Below are positions 9,501 through 16,894 of a stretch of DNA of 64,000 nt, piece by piece. Within the stretch, counting starts at the first letter, position 1. Every line of letters begins with the position of its first letter. The position numbers and the translations under genes are program-made. Source of the DNA: Candidatus Nanoarchaeia archaeon (GTDB lineage: Archaea; Nanobdellota; Nanobdellia; Woesearchaeales; WJIZ01). Location of the stretch: assembly GCA_028279765.1 (NCBI GenBank), contig JANQND010000017.1, forward strand, positions 1-64,000, in the 5' to 3' direction. The notes below the pieces were generated by a model. That model saw only the letters and a program-made list of their open reading frames with translations. It was not told the origin of the DNA and made no database searches.

Positions 9501-12107
9501 GGAAGGGTGGGTATTGGAACTACAAGTGCAACACAAAAACTTGATGTTGAAGGAAGTGTTCGAGCGTCTGACGCGTTAGAGCTTGGAGATGGTAGTACCC
9601 TTGCATTCGCTAGTCAAACACAAACATTTACGTGGGACAGTAACTCAGCAAACTATCGCTCGGTAAGTGGTTCCACTTCAGACAATTCAAACAATCGAGA
9701 TATCTACTTTCGACCAGATGGGCTCAAAGCATACATTGTGGGGTTGGGAAGCAGTAGTAACGAAGTAAATGAGTATGATCTCACTACTGCATGGAATATT
9801 TCTACGATCACTTTCAATGACAGATTTGATACGGGCACCCAAGAAACATCCCCACGTGGTATTTTCTTCAAGCCAGATGGTACCAAGATGTATGTGCTTG
9901 GAGCATCTGGAGACGATGTAAATGAATACATGCTTTCGACTCCCTGGGATATAACCACGGCATCATTTGTGGGAATAGGCGATCTTGATTCCAGTGAAGC
10001 TTTACCGGAAGGATTGTTTTTGAGTCCTGACGGAACAAAAGTCTATCACGCTGGAGATACTAATAACTTCGTATACCAATATACACTTTCTACTGCTTGG
10101 GACATCACTTCTATCGGGTCGGCAAGCACATTCAATGTCACTTCCCAAGATGCTAATCCACGTTCAGTCTATATTTCTCCTGATGGATCTAATATGTATG
10201 TTTCTGGTCAGGCAGGCGATTCGATATTTGAGTACATACTTACTACTCCATGGAGCATCACAACTGCTGTTTATGAGACAACTCTTGATGTTTCTAGTGT
10301 GACAACAGATCCAGAATCTATGTTCTTCAGTTACAACGGAGATTCTATGTTTGTACTTAGTTCAGGCGGTACTGTTTATGATTACGACATGGGTCTAATT
10401 GTTGGAGGAAACGTTGGAATTGGAACAACAGATCCTTCTGGCCCTTTACATGTTGTTGAGAGTAGTGGTTCTGGAAACTTCTACTTTGATGGAGAACATT
10501 TTGCTACTCTAATCCTTCGCTCCGATACTGACAGTGATAGTAGTGGTGCAGACCCTTCGCTGCGTTTCTTTACTGATGGTGGCACCTTTAAAGGAGAGAT
10601 AGGAATTGATGACAGCGATAGTGATAAACTCAAACTCCACAATGGTGGTTCAGCTGGATTTTCAGGGAGTGATGGCATCACTATAGAAACTTCAGGCGAT
10701 GTTGGTATTGGTGCAACAAGCCCTGCAACAGCACTCCATGTGCATGATACTGGTGACACCAACATTTTCCGTCTTGAAGACGACGATGGAACGTGTAATT
10801 ATAATCCGGAGTCAGGTTCTGTTACGGTTTCTTGTTCTTCTGATGAGGAATTAAAAGAAGATATTCATGAAGCTGAATCTGTTTTAGATGATTTTGAGAA
10901 GATACAAGTTAGGGATTATACTATTAAGGCAAGTGGGGATGAGACAACTGGTGTTGTTGCACAGGAAATTCAGGAGACAAATCCTGATATGGTTCACAGT
11001 GTTGAAATTATTGATAAGTCCACTAATGAAACTGAGGAGCTTTTGTTTGTTGAACAGCCTAACCCTTGGAGGTTATTGAAAGGTATTCAAGAGCTAGATG
11101 AGAAAATTGATAGTCTGGCTGGTGGGAATTATTCTGCTAAGGCTAAACCAACTTTTAATGAAGATAGTGTTGGTGTTGCTACAGTTTCAGTTAATGAAAC
11201 GGAAGTTACTATCGAATTTAGTGAGGAATATGCTGCTAATCCTATTGTTACGGTAACTCCTGTCGGCTTGCCTACTTTCTTTTACGGTGTTGATAATATC
11301 AGCACAAAGGGCTTTACTATTTTGATTAGTGAGGCTCAGGAGAAAGAATTTACGTTTAACTGGCATGCGTTTGCGCAAGACAGTGCAGCAAGCGAACCAA
11401 AGGAAGAGAAAGAGAGTAATAAAACTATAAGCATAAATGAGTCCCTCCTTCAGAACAGGACCCTGGAGCCTGCTTTAGAGAACCTATCAGAGGATCTCAA
11501 GATAGTGCCGATCAATGATACCCTTCTAAATCAAACGAATGAAACGATCACTCCTATAGAGGAAAATGTAATTATTAATAATTTAACGTACCAATCGGGT
11601 ACATCATTTGATGCAGATGATGATGGCGTTGAAATGCCGGGAGGAGTCATTGATTTTAGCGTTGATACTACTCAATTTAACTGGGATGTTAATGAGAGCA
11701 ATGTCTGTACCTGGTGGAATGTCTATAGCGTAGATAATGAAGAATCTGCTGCACTTTGCTACGGCTCTGAAAAATGCTGCCAATTTTTAGGGATGTCTTC
11801 TTCAAAAAATTCCTGGAAAGAGCCGTTTTATCTCACCGATGAGTATGGGTTGAATACTATCATTAGCACCCAGGTTTCCTATGTGGATTATAGTGTCGAT
11901 CCCGAAAACCCTTATTCTACTATTCATTATAGTGATTGGGAAAGTGCAAGCGGCACCTTTTACGAAGAAATAAATAGTACTGAGAAGGAAACTTCCGGCA
12001 ACCAGACTGGTTTAAGCCTGATTTCTGTGGCAGGAAATATTATTTCAGAGATAGAAAATTTGCTGAACCCTGCTAAAGGACTGGATAAGAGCTCTCTTTA
12101 TTCATGA
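3555..12107 (+). CDS. giant exported fibre/propeller protein with S74 chaperone domain
   Basis: This 2850-residue protein begins with a signal peptide (about 1-22). In order it shows Cys-rich modules (about 200-330), tail-fibre-like NTTHILDG/AxxIxDG repeats (about 554-785), ten VGIGT-type repeats between about 835 and 2385, seven LVIVD-like propeller blades of 47-48 residues (931-1262), a second five-blade propeller-like set (about 2045-2280), and an S74 intramolecular chaperone domain (SDEELK with S2429 and K2434, then GVVAQEI). About 416 residues follow, with a beta domain near 2550-2610 and a Cys-bearing domain from about 2717. No C-terminal membrane anchor is seen. Sequons are abundant. 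It is probably a secreted trimeric fibre; that is inference from phage S74 proteins. Confidence 0.85.
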   Translation: MRHLRPVLFFVLFSALLPGIFAAEYWVNNPADCPSQDQGNFSGQNCAPEDICGDSSGIAQCFDTSTITAPTSNATSSSNADDGSFDGGYVLNCFATADSAAPFCDNSGSFWCDANSTLTNSPIYRQTICLGTDSAGGFGATSAGSCISGRFDCFGDTDCESTSSSACSQGGSNNAYNTGTCTTGLGGGSGTCICTGTAFACDGGIDDTDGCEFVGGASCGSSTGTYVEDQCISGSAANCTSSSNADCDNDDSDGNLLTCNGANGCEITSGGSCGSGTGTYASSQCVGSSGNCTSSGTNLDCDNDDSDSNELTCNGANGCEITVGGACSVGSLSGTYSSCSGGAGVCVVTQSDFRTGNETSYSSSDPLLWGSQYGSGYLINMSNGTELRFGVNKTGCIVFSDGTTQCTSGDNASADTSGLVPYSGATQNINLTDKNVTTTGTGFFTFLGGLVSRITTLFVVNIDASGNINASNYTLNGTTIDDWSDVDTDTQKTTFENQSYIYNDTTIIYFNETHLNRTIDLRENDTTYTAGEGVVISGTEINATLGTSISSSEIEAGAVNTTHILDGNVTDAKISSLNWTKLSGVPAGFSDNVDNNTLYFAGGVYVYNNGSDYFFLNETRLNATVRSLILLNRTNGVYIYVVNKSIILNETKLNETINAIGNHSAGDGITIVSKQINATLGTSISNAEVEANTVNTTQIIDGAVQAVDLANEAVTNPKIAADAVNTTQIIDGQVTNVDIAANAVNTTQIVDGTIIADDLSASSVNTTHIVDSTITDADISDTTNLTLGQRIVFALGGFIQNMVSGQVDVNGTLNVTGGLIVDSGTLFVNETNNRVGIGTSSPTTALEVSGNTTIVGNLNVTGTSYLGDVTLTSDNITVNNVLSKDGNITFYNNTGGESVRITQEGSVGIGTTSPSQTLTLAAGGFLQTPGNPTHVGNISDSVTTELNGASGIYISGKYAYVASLNDDGVEILDISDPANPTHVGAISDDGTTELNGAIGIYVSGKYAYVAARDDDGVEILDISDPTNPTHVGAITDDATTELDGANGIYVSGKYAYVAARDDDGVEILDISDPTNPTHVGAITDNATTALNGSRNIYVSGKYAYVTAFDDNGVEILDISDPTNPTHVGAITDNATTELLGAGDIYVSGKYAYVTAETDDGLEILDISNKSNPTHVGAITDDGTTELNGAIGVQVSGDYAYVSSVSAGVQILDISDPTNPTHVGAISDDTTTDLNGAFDVAISGKYAYIAAALDDGVAILDIGGIDAPSTSVGDVSASTIDVTENVDVGNNLYVRNGINVGPGGILSDGPIGFDNGTLSSGNGTVAVKGDLNVSEVVYGNGSGLTGIGAGSLNSGSINTTHILDGTISAADIAADSINTSHILDGNVTSAKIADNTITAADIAPDSINGTELADTLTLDANLNIGGGFNFSVNNSNLFVDVSSGRVGIGTTSPGQKLVVVGDLNVTGTSYLGDAIIDSDNITINDIFPKDGGIVTVEGDLNVTGDAIYSGDIERWNTGAALNRKYWDIAHFSNTINFRTINDGRSAAYSFITVAQESGSHVPAELQLTGKTVTLESSGDDNSAVIDSSLTLNSSGIIVSGNATVLGNLNVTGTSYLGDVTLTSDNITVNNVLSKDGNISFYNDSGSEKVRITQDGKVGIGTTDPGNSDLMVSGGISNGAGQGDSDVWVGESLSRNLVLAWKDAATDYAVVETFGGSGALALQTAGGNVGIGTASPAAKLDVLTGSTNNDMNIVFNETGTDQQKILFQEADLNYFGIFHNGSASNPNNKLTFQAADGNDGKLDVNALTILQSGNVGIGTTNPEKKVVIDVGNAAVDGLQIIGSDTPYFMIGNSTSSQNLVLGKVGEDGDYSNFATSGDGVVRASQGDLILTARNTNGNILFGTNNSDTEKMRIDTSGRVGIGTASPATTLDINGTLTVGNIGDNSHIIINAANNKSAIIGVQDDGDQGFYVQTNGSYRVSVNQNGRVGIGTTSATQKLDVEGSVRASDALELGDGSTLAFASQTQTFTWDSNSANYRSVSGSTSDNSNNRDIYFRPDGLKAYIVGLGSSSNEVNEYDLTTAWNISTITFNDRFDTGTQETSPRGIFFKPDGTKMYVLGASGDDVNEYMLSTPWDITTASFVGIGDLDSSEALPEGLFLSPDGTKVYHAGDTNNFVYQYTLSTAWDITSIGSASTFNVTSQDANPRSVYISPDGSNMYVSGQAGDSIFEYILTTPWSITTAVYETTLDVSSVTTDPESMFFSYNGDSMFVLSSGGTVYDYDMGLIVGGNVGIGTTDPSGPLHVVESSGSGNFYFDGEHFATLILRSDTDSDSSGADPSLRFFTDGGTFKGEIGIDDSDSDKLKLHNGGSAGFSGSDGITIETSGDVGIGATSPATALHVHDTGDTNIFRLEDDDGTCNYNPESGSVTVSCSSDEELKEDIHEAESVLDDFEKIQVRDYTIKASGDETTGVVAQEIQETNPDMVHSVEIIDKSTNETEELLFVEQPNPWRLLKGIQELDEKIDSLAGGNYSAKAKPTFNEDSVGVATVSVNETEVTIEFSEEYAANPIVTVTPVGLPTFFYGVDNISTKGFTILISEAQEKEFTFNWHAFAQDSAASEPKEEKESNKTISINESLLQNRTLEPALENLSEDLKIVPINDTLLNQTNETITPIEENVIINNLTYQSGTSFDADDDGVEMPGGVIDFSVDTTQFNWDVNESNVCTWWNVYSVDNEESAALCYGSEKCCQFLGMSSSKNSWKEPFYLTDEYGLNTIISTQVSYVDYSVDPENPYSTIHYSDWESASGTFYEEINSTEKETSGNQTGLSLISVAGNIISEIENLLNPAKGLDKSSLYS

Positions 12108-12117
12108 TTCATGGGAG

Positions 12118-12189
12118 ATGAAAAAAGTGAAACCAATACTGCCTGAAAGGGCTTTAGGGCATGCAGGATTTTTACGGGAGGGAGAGTGA
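12118..12189 (+). CDS. possible 23-residue coupling ORF
   Basis: A short ORF (MKKVKPILPERALGH...) starts 11 nt after the giant gene and its TGA overlaps the GTG start of the next gene as GTGA, the same overlap used twice upstream. It could allow ribosomes to reach the GTG by termination-reinitiation. A GGAGGGAG Shine-Dalgarno-like stretch lies within it just before the GTG. It may instead be chance. Confidence 0.3.
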   Translation: MKKVKPILPERALGHAGFLREGE

Positions 12190-13505
12190 AAAAGGCCTTT
12201 TCTTTTGTGCTTTGCGCGGCATTCGCGCTCTTGTACTTAGCTTTTGCTCAGGCAGCAACATACGGCTCGGGGACCTATGGCTCGGGATTCTATTCTCTAG
12301 GGGCGGCAAATGATACCAGTGAAGAGACCAGTAGCGGTACTGAAAGTGGTGGAGGCTCAGCTGGTGGCGGCGGCGGTGGAGGATTATCCCTTGTTGGGGT
12401 ATCTTCGAGGCTACAGTTTGATATTAAGATCATTGATTTTGAATCCCCGATAGCCCTGGGAAAATCCTTTAATTTTACGTATTTTGTTAAGGGAGTGGGA
12501 GATATTAATCATGATGTTGTTATAGATTTCTGGGTTGAAAAGGATGGGGAAATTCTCAGTTCCGGCTCTGATGTGGTCTTTATGGGAAGCAATGAGGAGA
12601 AAACAGAAACCGCTACTTTATACTTATCCAGGGATATAGAGCCGGGAGTGTATCAGTTCAATATGCGGGTGCATTATCAGTCCATCAGTGCTGAGGCTCA
12701 CCGAACCGTTGAGCTGATCGTCAGTGAAGGCCAGGCACTGATAGAACAGCTGTTTGACGTTCGGTTTTCTTTAGAAGATGCCGTGGTTGGAGATTCCGAT
12801 CAGCTGGTGGCTGTCGTGGTGCTGGAAAACTTTGCAGCAGAGCCTATCCCTATTGATCTGTCCTTTATTATTCTGAATGAAAACGGTGAAATGGTCCATA
12901 GCGAGGAGGATAAGGCCACGGTTAAGACAGAGAATGTTTTGAGGAGATCTTTTCAGGGATTGTATCTGAGTGAAGGTACATACACGCTTGTTCTGAAAAC
13001 CCTGTATAAGGGAGATGTTTCTGATGAGTTCAGGCATGATTTTGAAATAAATGTCAAGAAAGCAGCATCACCGCAAAACAGGTTGTTGTATTCTGTTATA
13101 GGCGTTCTTGTAGCCCTGGTGGCCGTATTATTCTGCCTCTTGCTGCTGAGAAGAGGCCGCAAGAGAGATGTTCCGGATTCAGTGCGGCAGTATGTCCGCT
13201 CTGCGCTTGCCTGGGGTATGAGAGCAGAGGATACCTATACAAAGTTAATAATAGCGGGCTGGCCAGCGGAGATAGTGCGTGAGTCCTTTGAAGAAATACG
13301 CAGAGCCAAACCAAAGAGCCCCGAGAGAGGGGATAACCTGGATAAAGTCCGATCATATATTCTATCAGCCCTTGCGCATAATATGAAGAAGAAGGATATC
13401 TCTGAGATACTTATACGGGAAGGATGGCAGAGAAGAATAGTTAAAAAATTATTCAAAGAAATGGAAAGCAGGAGAACAAGAGTTCCCAAGAATATCAATA
13501 AATAG
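12186..13505 (+). CDS. membrane-anchored Ig-like surface protein with cytoplasmic helical repeats
   Basis: This 439-residue protein has a signal peptide (about 1-22), a Gly/Ser-rich linker near residues 50-70, and two Ig-like beta domains (about 78-175 and 185-285). A transmembrane segment (about 301-322) is followed by a basic stop-transfer stretch and two copies of a 45-residue helical module (Vxx Y...AL..G......I..GW....V...F.E). The same module appears in two other proteins here. The start is GTG behind a strong GGAGGGAG Shine-Dalgarno. As last gene of the surface locus it may tether or export the fibres; that is inference. Confidence 0.65.
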   Translation: MKKAFSFVLCAAFALLYLAFAQAATYGSGTYGSGFYSLGAANDTSEETSSGTESGGGSAGGGGGGGLSLVGVSSRLQFDIKIIDFESPIALGKSFNFTYFVKGVGDINHDVVIDFWVEKDGEILSSGSDVVFMGSNEEKTETATLYLSRDIEPGVYQFNMRVHYQSISAEAHRTVELIVSEGQALIEQLFDVRFSLEDAVVGDSDQLVAVVVLENFAAEPIPIDLSFIILNENGEMVHSEEDKATVKTENVLRRSFQGLYLSEGTYTLVLKTLYKGDVSDEFRHDFEINVKKAASPQNRLLYSVIGVLVALVAVLFCLLLLRRGRKRDVPDSVRQYVRSALAWGMRAEDTYTKLIIAGWPAEIVRESFEEIRRAKPKSPERGDNLDKVRSYILSALAHNMKKKDISEILIREGWQRRIVKKLFKEMESRRTRVPKNINK

Positions 13506-13536
13506 AAAAAGAGCTTTTGCAGAGCCTGCAAACCAG

Positions 13537-14169
13537 TTAGGATACCATTGAGAACAAGGAACGAAAGAAGTGAAATCCGTCGAACCCAGGAATAGGGAGC
13601 ATGTTGAAGACCCCAAGGAATAAGTTGATTTTTGCAAAGGGCACGGCATAGGCATAGTATTTTTTTTTGATAAGGTTATGCTTTACTGCAAGTATTGCCA
13701 GGTACCACAATAAGAAATTTGTAGCTGGTCCTGCTATTGATACTAAGGCACTTGGCAGCGCTGGCAGCGGTGAGTGAGCGACGAATCCTCCCACGAAGAA
13801 AAGAAAGGGAAACCCTATTGCTTTAAGAATAATTACCAGAAGATAAAACCCGTAGGGTGCGTAAAGAATAGCGGTTGCACCGAAACCCATGGCTACAAAT
13901 TTATGCGCTAGCTCATGCAAAACTACTGCGGGGCCTGCGACTAATGCTGCAAATTTAACATTCTCCCAGGTTTGGTTTTTCTTTATTGTTGTTAATGGAT
14001 CGTAATTATCCCCTGCCGGCTTTCTGATATATCCTGAGAAGATGTATCCTATAGCTAGAGACATAATTATCATGTCAATGATTTCAAAGAGGAAGGTAAA
14101 GGATAGTGCAGAGAGTCCAAAAGGAGTTAAGAGGTCTGTTCTGGTGAAATCTAAGAGCGAGAATACCAT
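13537..14169 (-). CDS. site-2-type intramembrane zinc metalloprotease (M50)
   Basis: This 210-residue polytopic protein belongs to the S2P/M50 family, which cuts substrates within the membrane. The zinc site is H85-E86-L-A-H89, with the third ligand expected in the distal motif NMLPIPGFDG (about 189-198). Four to six hydrophobic segments are visible and there is no PDZ domain, so it is a minimal form. The ATG sits about 25 nt after a TTAATAAA-like box, consistent with a leaderless transcript. It is convergent with the preceding gene, 31 nt apart. The substrate is unknown. Confidence 0.85.
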   Translation of the reverse strand: MVFSLLDFTRTDLLTPFGLSALSFTFLFEIIDMIIMSLAIGYIFSGYIRKPAGDNYDPLTTIKKNQTWENVKFAALVAGPAVVLHELAHKFVAMGFGATAILYAPYGFYLLVIILKAIGFPFLFFVGGFVAHSPLPALPSALVSIAGPATNFLLWYLAILAVKHNLIKKKYYAYAVPFAKINLFLGVFNMLPIPGFDGFHFFRSLFSMVS

Positions 14170-14214
14170 TCTTTATCGAAGAATTGAAGGGTTTATTAAG
14201 CTTTTTGTGAGAGA

Positions 14215-14292
14215 TTACTCACTTCTCTCTTCTAACTCTTTTTTTCGCTCTTTTTCTTCGATAATGTCTTCGATTTCGGCTTCGTAGGGCAT
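14215..14292 (-). CDS. possible 25-residue charged peptide
   Basis: A minus-strand ORF encodes MPYEAEIEDIIEEKERKKE plus six more residues, almost all charged and probably one helix. A clear TATA box (TTATATAAA, about 14326-14335) lies 35-40 nt upstream of the ATG, so a short transcript is likely. It ends 45 nt before the site-2 protease gene on the same strand. Function unknown; coding status rests on the promoter and uniform composition only. Confidence 0.4.
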   Translation of the reverse strand: MPYEAEIEDIIEEKERKKELEERSE

Positions 14293-14362
14293 TTTTGCTA
14301 AGTGTACTGTATTTATTGATTTAGGGGTTTATATAACTGACTTCTATTTTGGGATATTTTTG

Positions 14363-14662
14363 TCAGGGGTTTAGTACATGAAGATACTCCGGAGGTATCT
14401 TCGGGGGGAGGATAGTCAGATGCAGGATCTTGGTTATTGCGATAATTGCGAAAAGAGTTATGAGAAAAACAAGAAAGAGCCTGATGATTTCTATCCTTTC
14501 TTCTCTTTTTTTCTGGTTTTGTTCTCTTTGCAGCTGTATGAATGCCTGGTCAATGTCTAAGGGGTTTGCTCCTGCTGCAATTAAGTGGTACTTGATAGAT
14601 TGATAGTCATAGCCCTGCTCAAGATAGTTTTGCAGTGTTTTGATGATGATGTGCTGATTCAT
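14363..14662 (-). CDS. single-pass membrane protein with N-terminal helical module
   Basis: This 99-residue protein starts at the ATG that overlaps the rhomboid stop (ATGA), so the two are co-translated. Residues 1-50 form the helical module seen in two other membrane proteins of this window (Ixx LQNYLEQGYDYQSIKYHLIxAG...). A basic stretch (51-57) precedes a transmembrane helix (about 60-80) and a short proline-rich tail. The upstream in-frame extension lies inside the rhomboid gene and is rejected. It may act with the rhomboid protease; that is inference from coupling. Confidence 0.65.
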   Translation of the reverse strand: MNQHIIIKTLQNYLEQGYDYQSIKYHLIAAGANPLDIDQAFIQLQREQNQKKREERIEIIRLFLVFLITLFAIIAITKILHLTILPPKIPPEYLHVLNP

Positions 14663-15342
14663 AGTTCTTTGTCTTCGATTATTCCTCTGGTTTCTTTGTT
14701 TTTCATGAGCAGTTGAATGCCAATATATCCTGTTATGAATCCTCCTACATGTGCCCAGACCGCAATTCCCGGTGAAGTGCCTTCTATTCCTGCGAGTACT
14801 TGTCCTACAAACCATGCGATAATGAGTATGTATGCAGGAATATTGAAGGAGTATCTGCCTAGTCTTTCAAAGACTTCCGAGAAAATGATGATGAGACTTA
14901 ATGGCACAAACTTGAGTTTTGATTGCGGATAGAGATAGAGGTAGGCACCCATCATGCCAGCTATTGCACCTGACGCTCCTATGGCAGGGACAGGTGAGTT
15001 AAAGTGAGTGAACACATGAGCACCTGCAGCGACTATTGCACAAAGAAAATAGAAGAGGATGAATTTTGTTTTTCCCAGGTTGTCCTCAATGTTGTCTGCA
15101 AAGATCCACAGGCCAAGCATGTTGAATAAGAGATGCATGATGCTACCGTGGAGAAAAGCGTGGGTGATAAGAGTGTGGATTGTCGCAAAGTCCAGTGTGA
15201 GAGGAATGAGGCTGAAGGCAAGGTAGGTTTCTTTTCTGATACCAAGGAAAAATACTGCTAAGTGAATGAAGATATTTGCAGTAAGAAGATAGTAGGTCAC
15301 CCAGGGAGTATTCTCGCATTTGACATAGTCTCTGAGGATCAT
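14659..15342 (-). CDS. rhomboid family intramembrane serine protease
   Basis: This 227-residue protein has six or seven membrane segments and the rhomboid signature. The nucleophile is S125 in GASGAIAG, the catalytic histidine is H198 in AHVGG, and the HGSIMHLLFNM stretch (about 65-75) matches the HxxxHxxxN region of transmembrane helix 2. It cleaves transmembrane substrates. It begins 5 nt after purF ends and overlaps the next gene by 4 nt, so it belongs to an operon with the haem-oxygenase-like gene and purF. Confidence 0.92.
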   Translation of the reverse strand: MILRDYVKCENTPWVTYYLLTANIFIHLAVFFLGIRKETYLAFSLIPLTLDFATIHTLITHAFLHGSIMHLLFNMLGLWIFADNIEDNLGKTKFILFYFLCAIVAAGAHVFTHFNSPVPAIGASGAIAGMMGAYLYLYPQSKLKFVPLSLIIIFSEVFERLGRYSFNIPAYILIIAWFVGQVLAGIEGTSPGIAVWAHVGGFITGYIGIQLLMKNKETRGIIEDKEL

Positions 15343-15347
15343 TTGTA

Positions 15348-16892
15348 TTATCCGATCTGGGTTGCTTTTTCGTAGGTCCTGCTGGACTGCTGTTTTCCTG
15401 TCTGAAAATCATCAAGTGCTTTTGCGAACAGGGTGCTGCCAAGAGGAGTGGGGTATTTTCGATTAATACAGGCAAGGCAGAGGTCTTTTTTGGGAAGGCC
15501 GATACTTCGGATAAGGCCGGGAATGGTTTGGTAGATGATGCTGTCTGCATGAAGAAACCGTGCTATTTTTTGTGCTGATTCTTTTGGGGTGCTGTCGTGG
15601 CATTTTTTCATGAAGTGCGGTGCGAGAAGCTCGGTTACGGTACTCATATCAATTCCATAGAAGCAGGGACCCATGATAGGAGGACAGCTTACCCTGAGGT
15701 GGACCTCTTTTGCCTGGGCTTTTTCTTTGATGGCTTTTACGAGATATTTTGTGGTTGCTCCCCGCACTATGCTGTCGTCTACCAGGAATACTCTTTTTCC
15801 TTTGAGCACTTCCTTGACAAGGGTGTACTTGTTTGCTATTCTTTGCTCCCTGCCTGCTGATTCGATAAAGGTCCTGCCTACGAACCTGTTTCTGATAAGG
15901 CCTTCTTTTAGCGGAATGCCCAGTTTGAAAGCGTAGGAGTCTGCTGCTGCTTTTGCGCTGTCCGGGACCGGAACGACGATACAGTCCTGGTTGATTGCTT
16001 GTGTTTCTAGTTTTGCAAGTTCTTCTCCGAGTCTTGTTCTGGTAAGGTAGACTGATCTTCCTTCCAGGGCTGAGGAGACATGAGCAAAGTATACCCATTC
16101 AAACATGCAGTGTGCTTTTTTGGAAGGTTTTGCATAAGCCTTTACTGATATGGCATTGTTTTTTACCTGGATTAATTCGCCGGGCCGCAGGTCGTGTATT
16201 TTTGCTTTGCTGATAGCCCTGATGGCGTTTGATTCTGATGCTACGAAGAGGTCCCCGTTGTCGATAGCGTAACACATAGGCCTGATGCCCAGGGGGTCTC
16301 TTGTTACGGCGAGGTCTCCTTTTGCACTCATGAGGGCAAGGTTGTAGGAGCCTTCGAGCTTTTTGGAGAGATTTTTGAAGAGTTCATGGAATGTGAGGTT
16401 TTCTTTGTTTGCTAATTCTCTGCTGATGTAGTGCATGATTATTTCGGTGTCGTTTTCCAGCAAGAAGTGGTAGTCTTTTTCGAGCTCTTTTCTGAGGTCA
16501 TAGTAATTGATGATGTTTCCGTTGAAGCAGAACGAAAACCATTTGCTGAGTTTTCCGTGGTATCGCTCGAAGGGCTGGGCGTATTGTTTTTCGTTTTTTC
16601 CAAAGGTGGCATAGCGCAGGTGCCCGATTCCCCTGTCGGCTGCATACGTATCGAACAGGTCTTTGCTTTTTTGCGTGCTGCTGGTCCTGAATACTTCGTT
16701 TACGGTTCCTATGTCCTTGAATGTTCTGAGTGGCTTTTTTCTTTTGGTGCTGAAGGTAGAGATGCCCGTGCTTAATTGGCCGCGATGCTGCAGGTGAAGG
16801 AGAAGGCTGTATAATAAGAAGAGGGCTTTGTGGCTGTTGTTTTTGAGATAGACCGCAGCAACACCGCACTCTTCATGGATCTCGCCTGGCAT
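15348..16892 (-). CDS. purF: amidophosphoribosyltransferase
   Basis: PurF transfers the amide nitrogen of glutamine to PRPP, the first step of de novo purine synthesis. The 514-residue length fits. The N-terminal glutaminase starts at C9 (HEECGVAAV) after an eight-residue propeptide that is normally removed. The PRPP loop VFLVDDSIVRGATT is present in the C-terminal phosphoribosyltransferase domain, followed by the CPPIMGPCFYG region. No other purine gene lies here. It is 2 nt downstream of the haem-oxygenase-like gene and 5 nt upstream of the rhomboid gene. Confidence 0.95.
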   Translation of the reverse strand: MPGEIHEECGVAAVYLKNNSHKALFLLYSLLLHLQHRGQLSTGISTFSTKRKKPLRTFKDIGTVNEVFRTSSTQKSKDLFDTYAADRGIGHLRYATFGKNEKQYAQPFERYHGKLSKWFSFCFNGNIINYYDLRKELEKDYHFLLENDTEIIMHYISRELANKENLTFHELFKNLSKKLEGSYNLALMSAKGDLAVTRDPLGIRPMCYAIDNGDLFVASESNAIRAISKAKIHDLRPGELIQVKNNAISVKAYAKPSKKAHCMFEWVYFAHVSSALEGRSVYLTRTRLGEELAKLETQAINQDCIVVPVPDSAKAAADSYAFKLGIPLKEGLIRNRFVGRTFIESAGREQRIANKYTLVKEVLKGKRVFLVDDSIVRGATTKYLVKAIKEKAQAKEVHLRVSCPPIMGPCFYGIDMSTVTELLAPHFMKKCHDSTPKESAQKIARFLHADSIIYQTIPGLIRSIGLPKKDLCLACINRKYPTPLGSTLFAKALDDFQTGKQQSSRTYEKATQIG

Positions 16893-16894
16893 TC

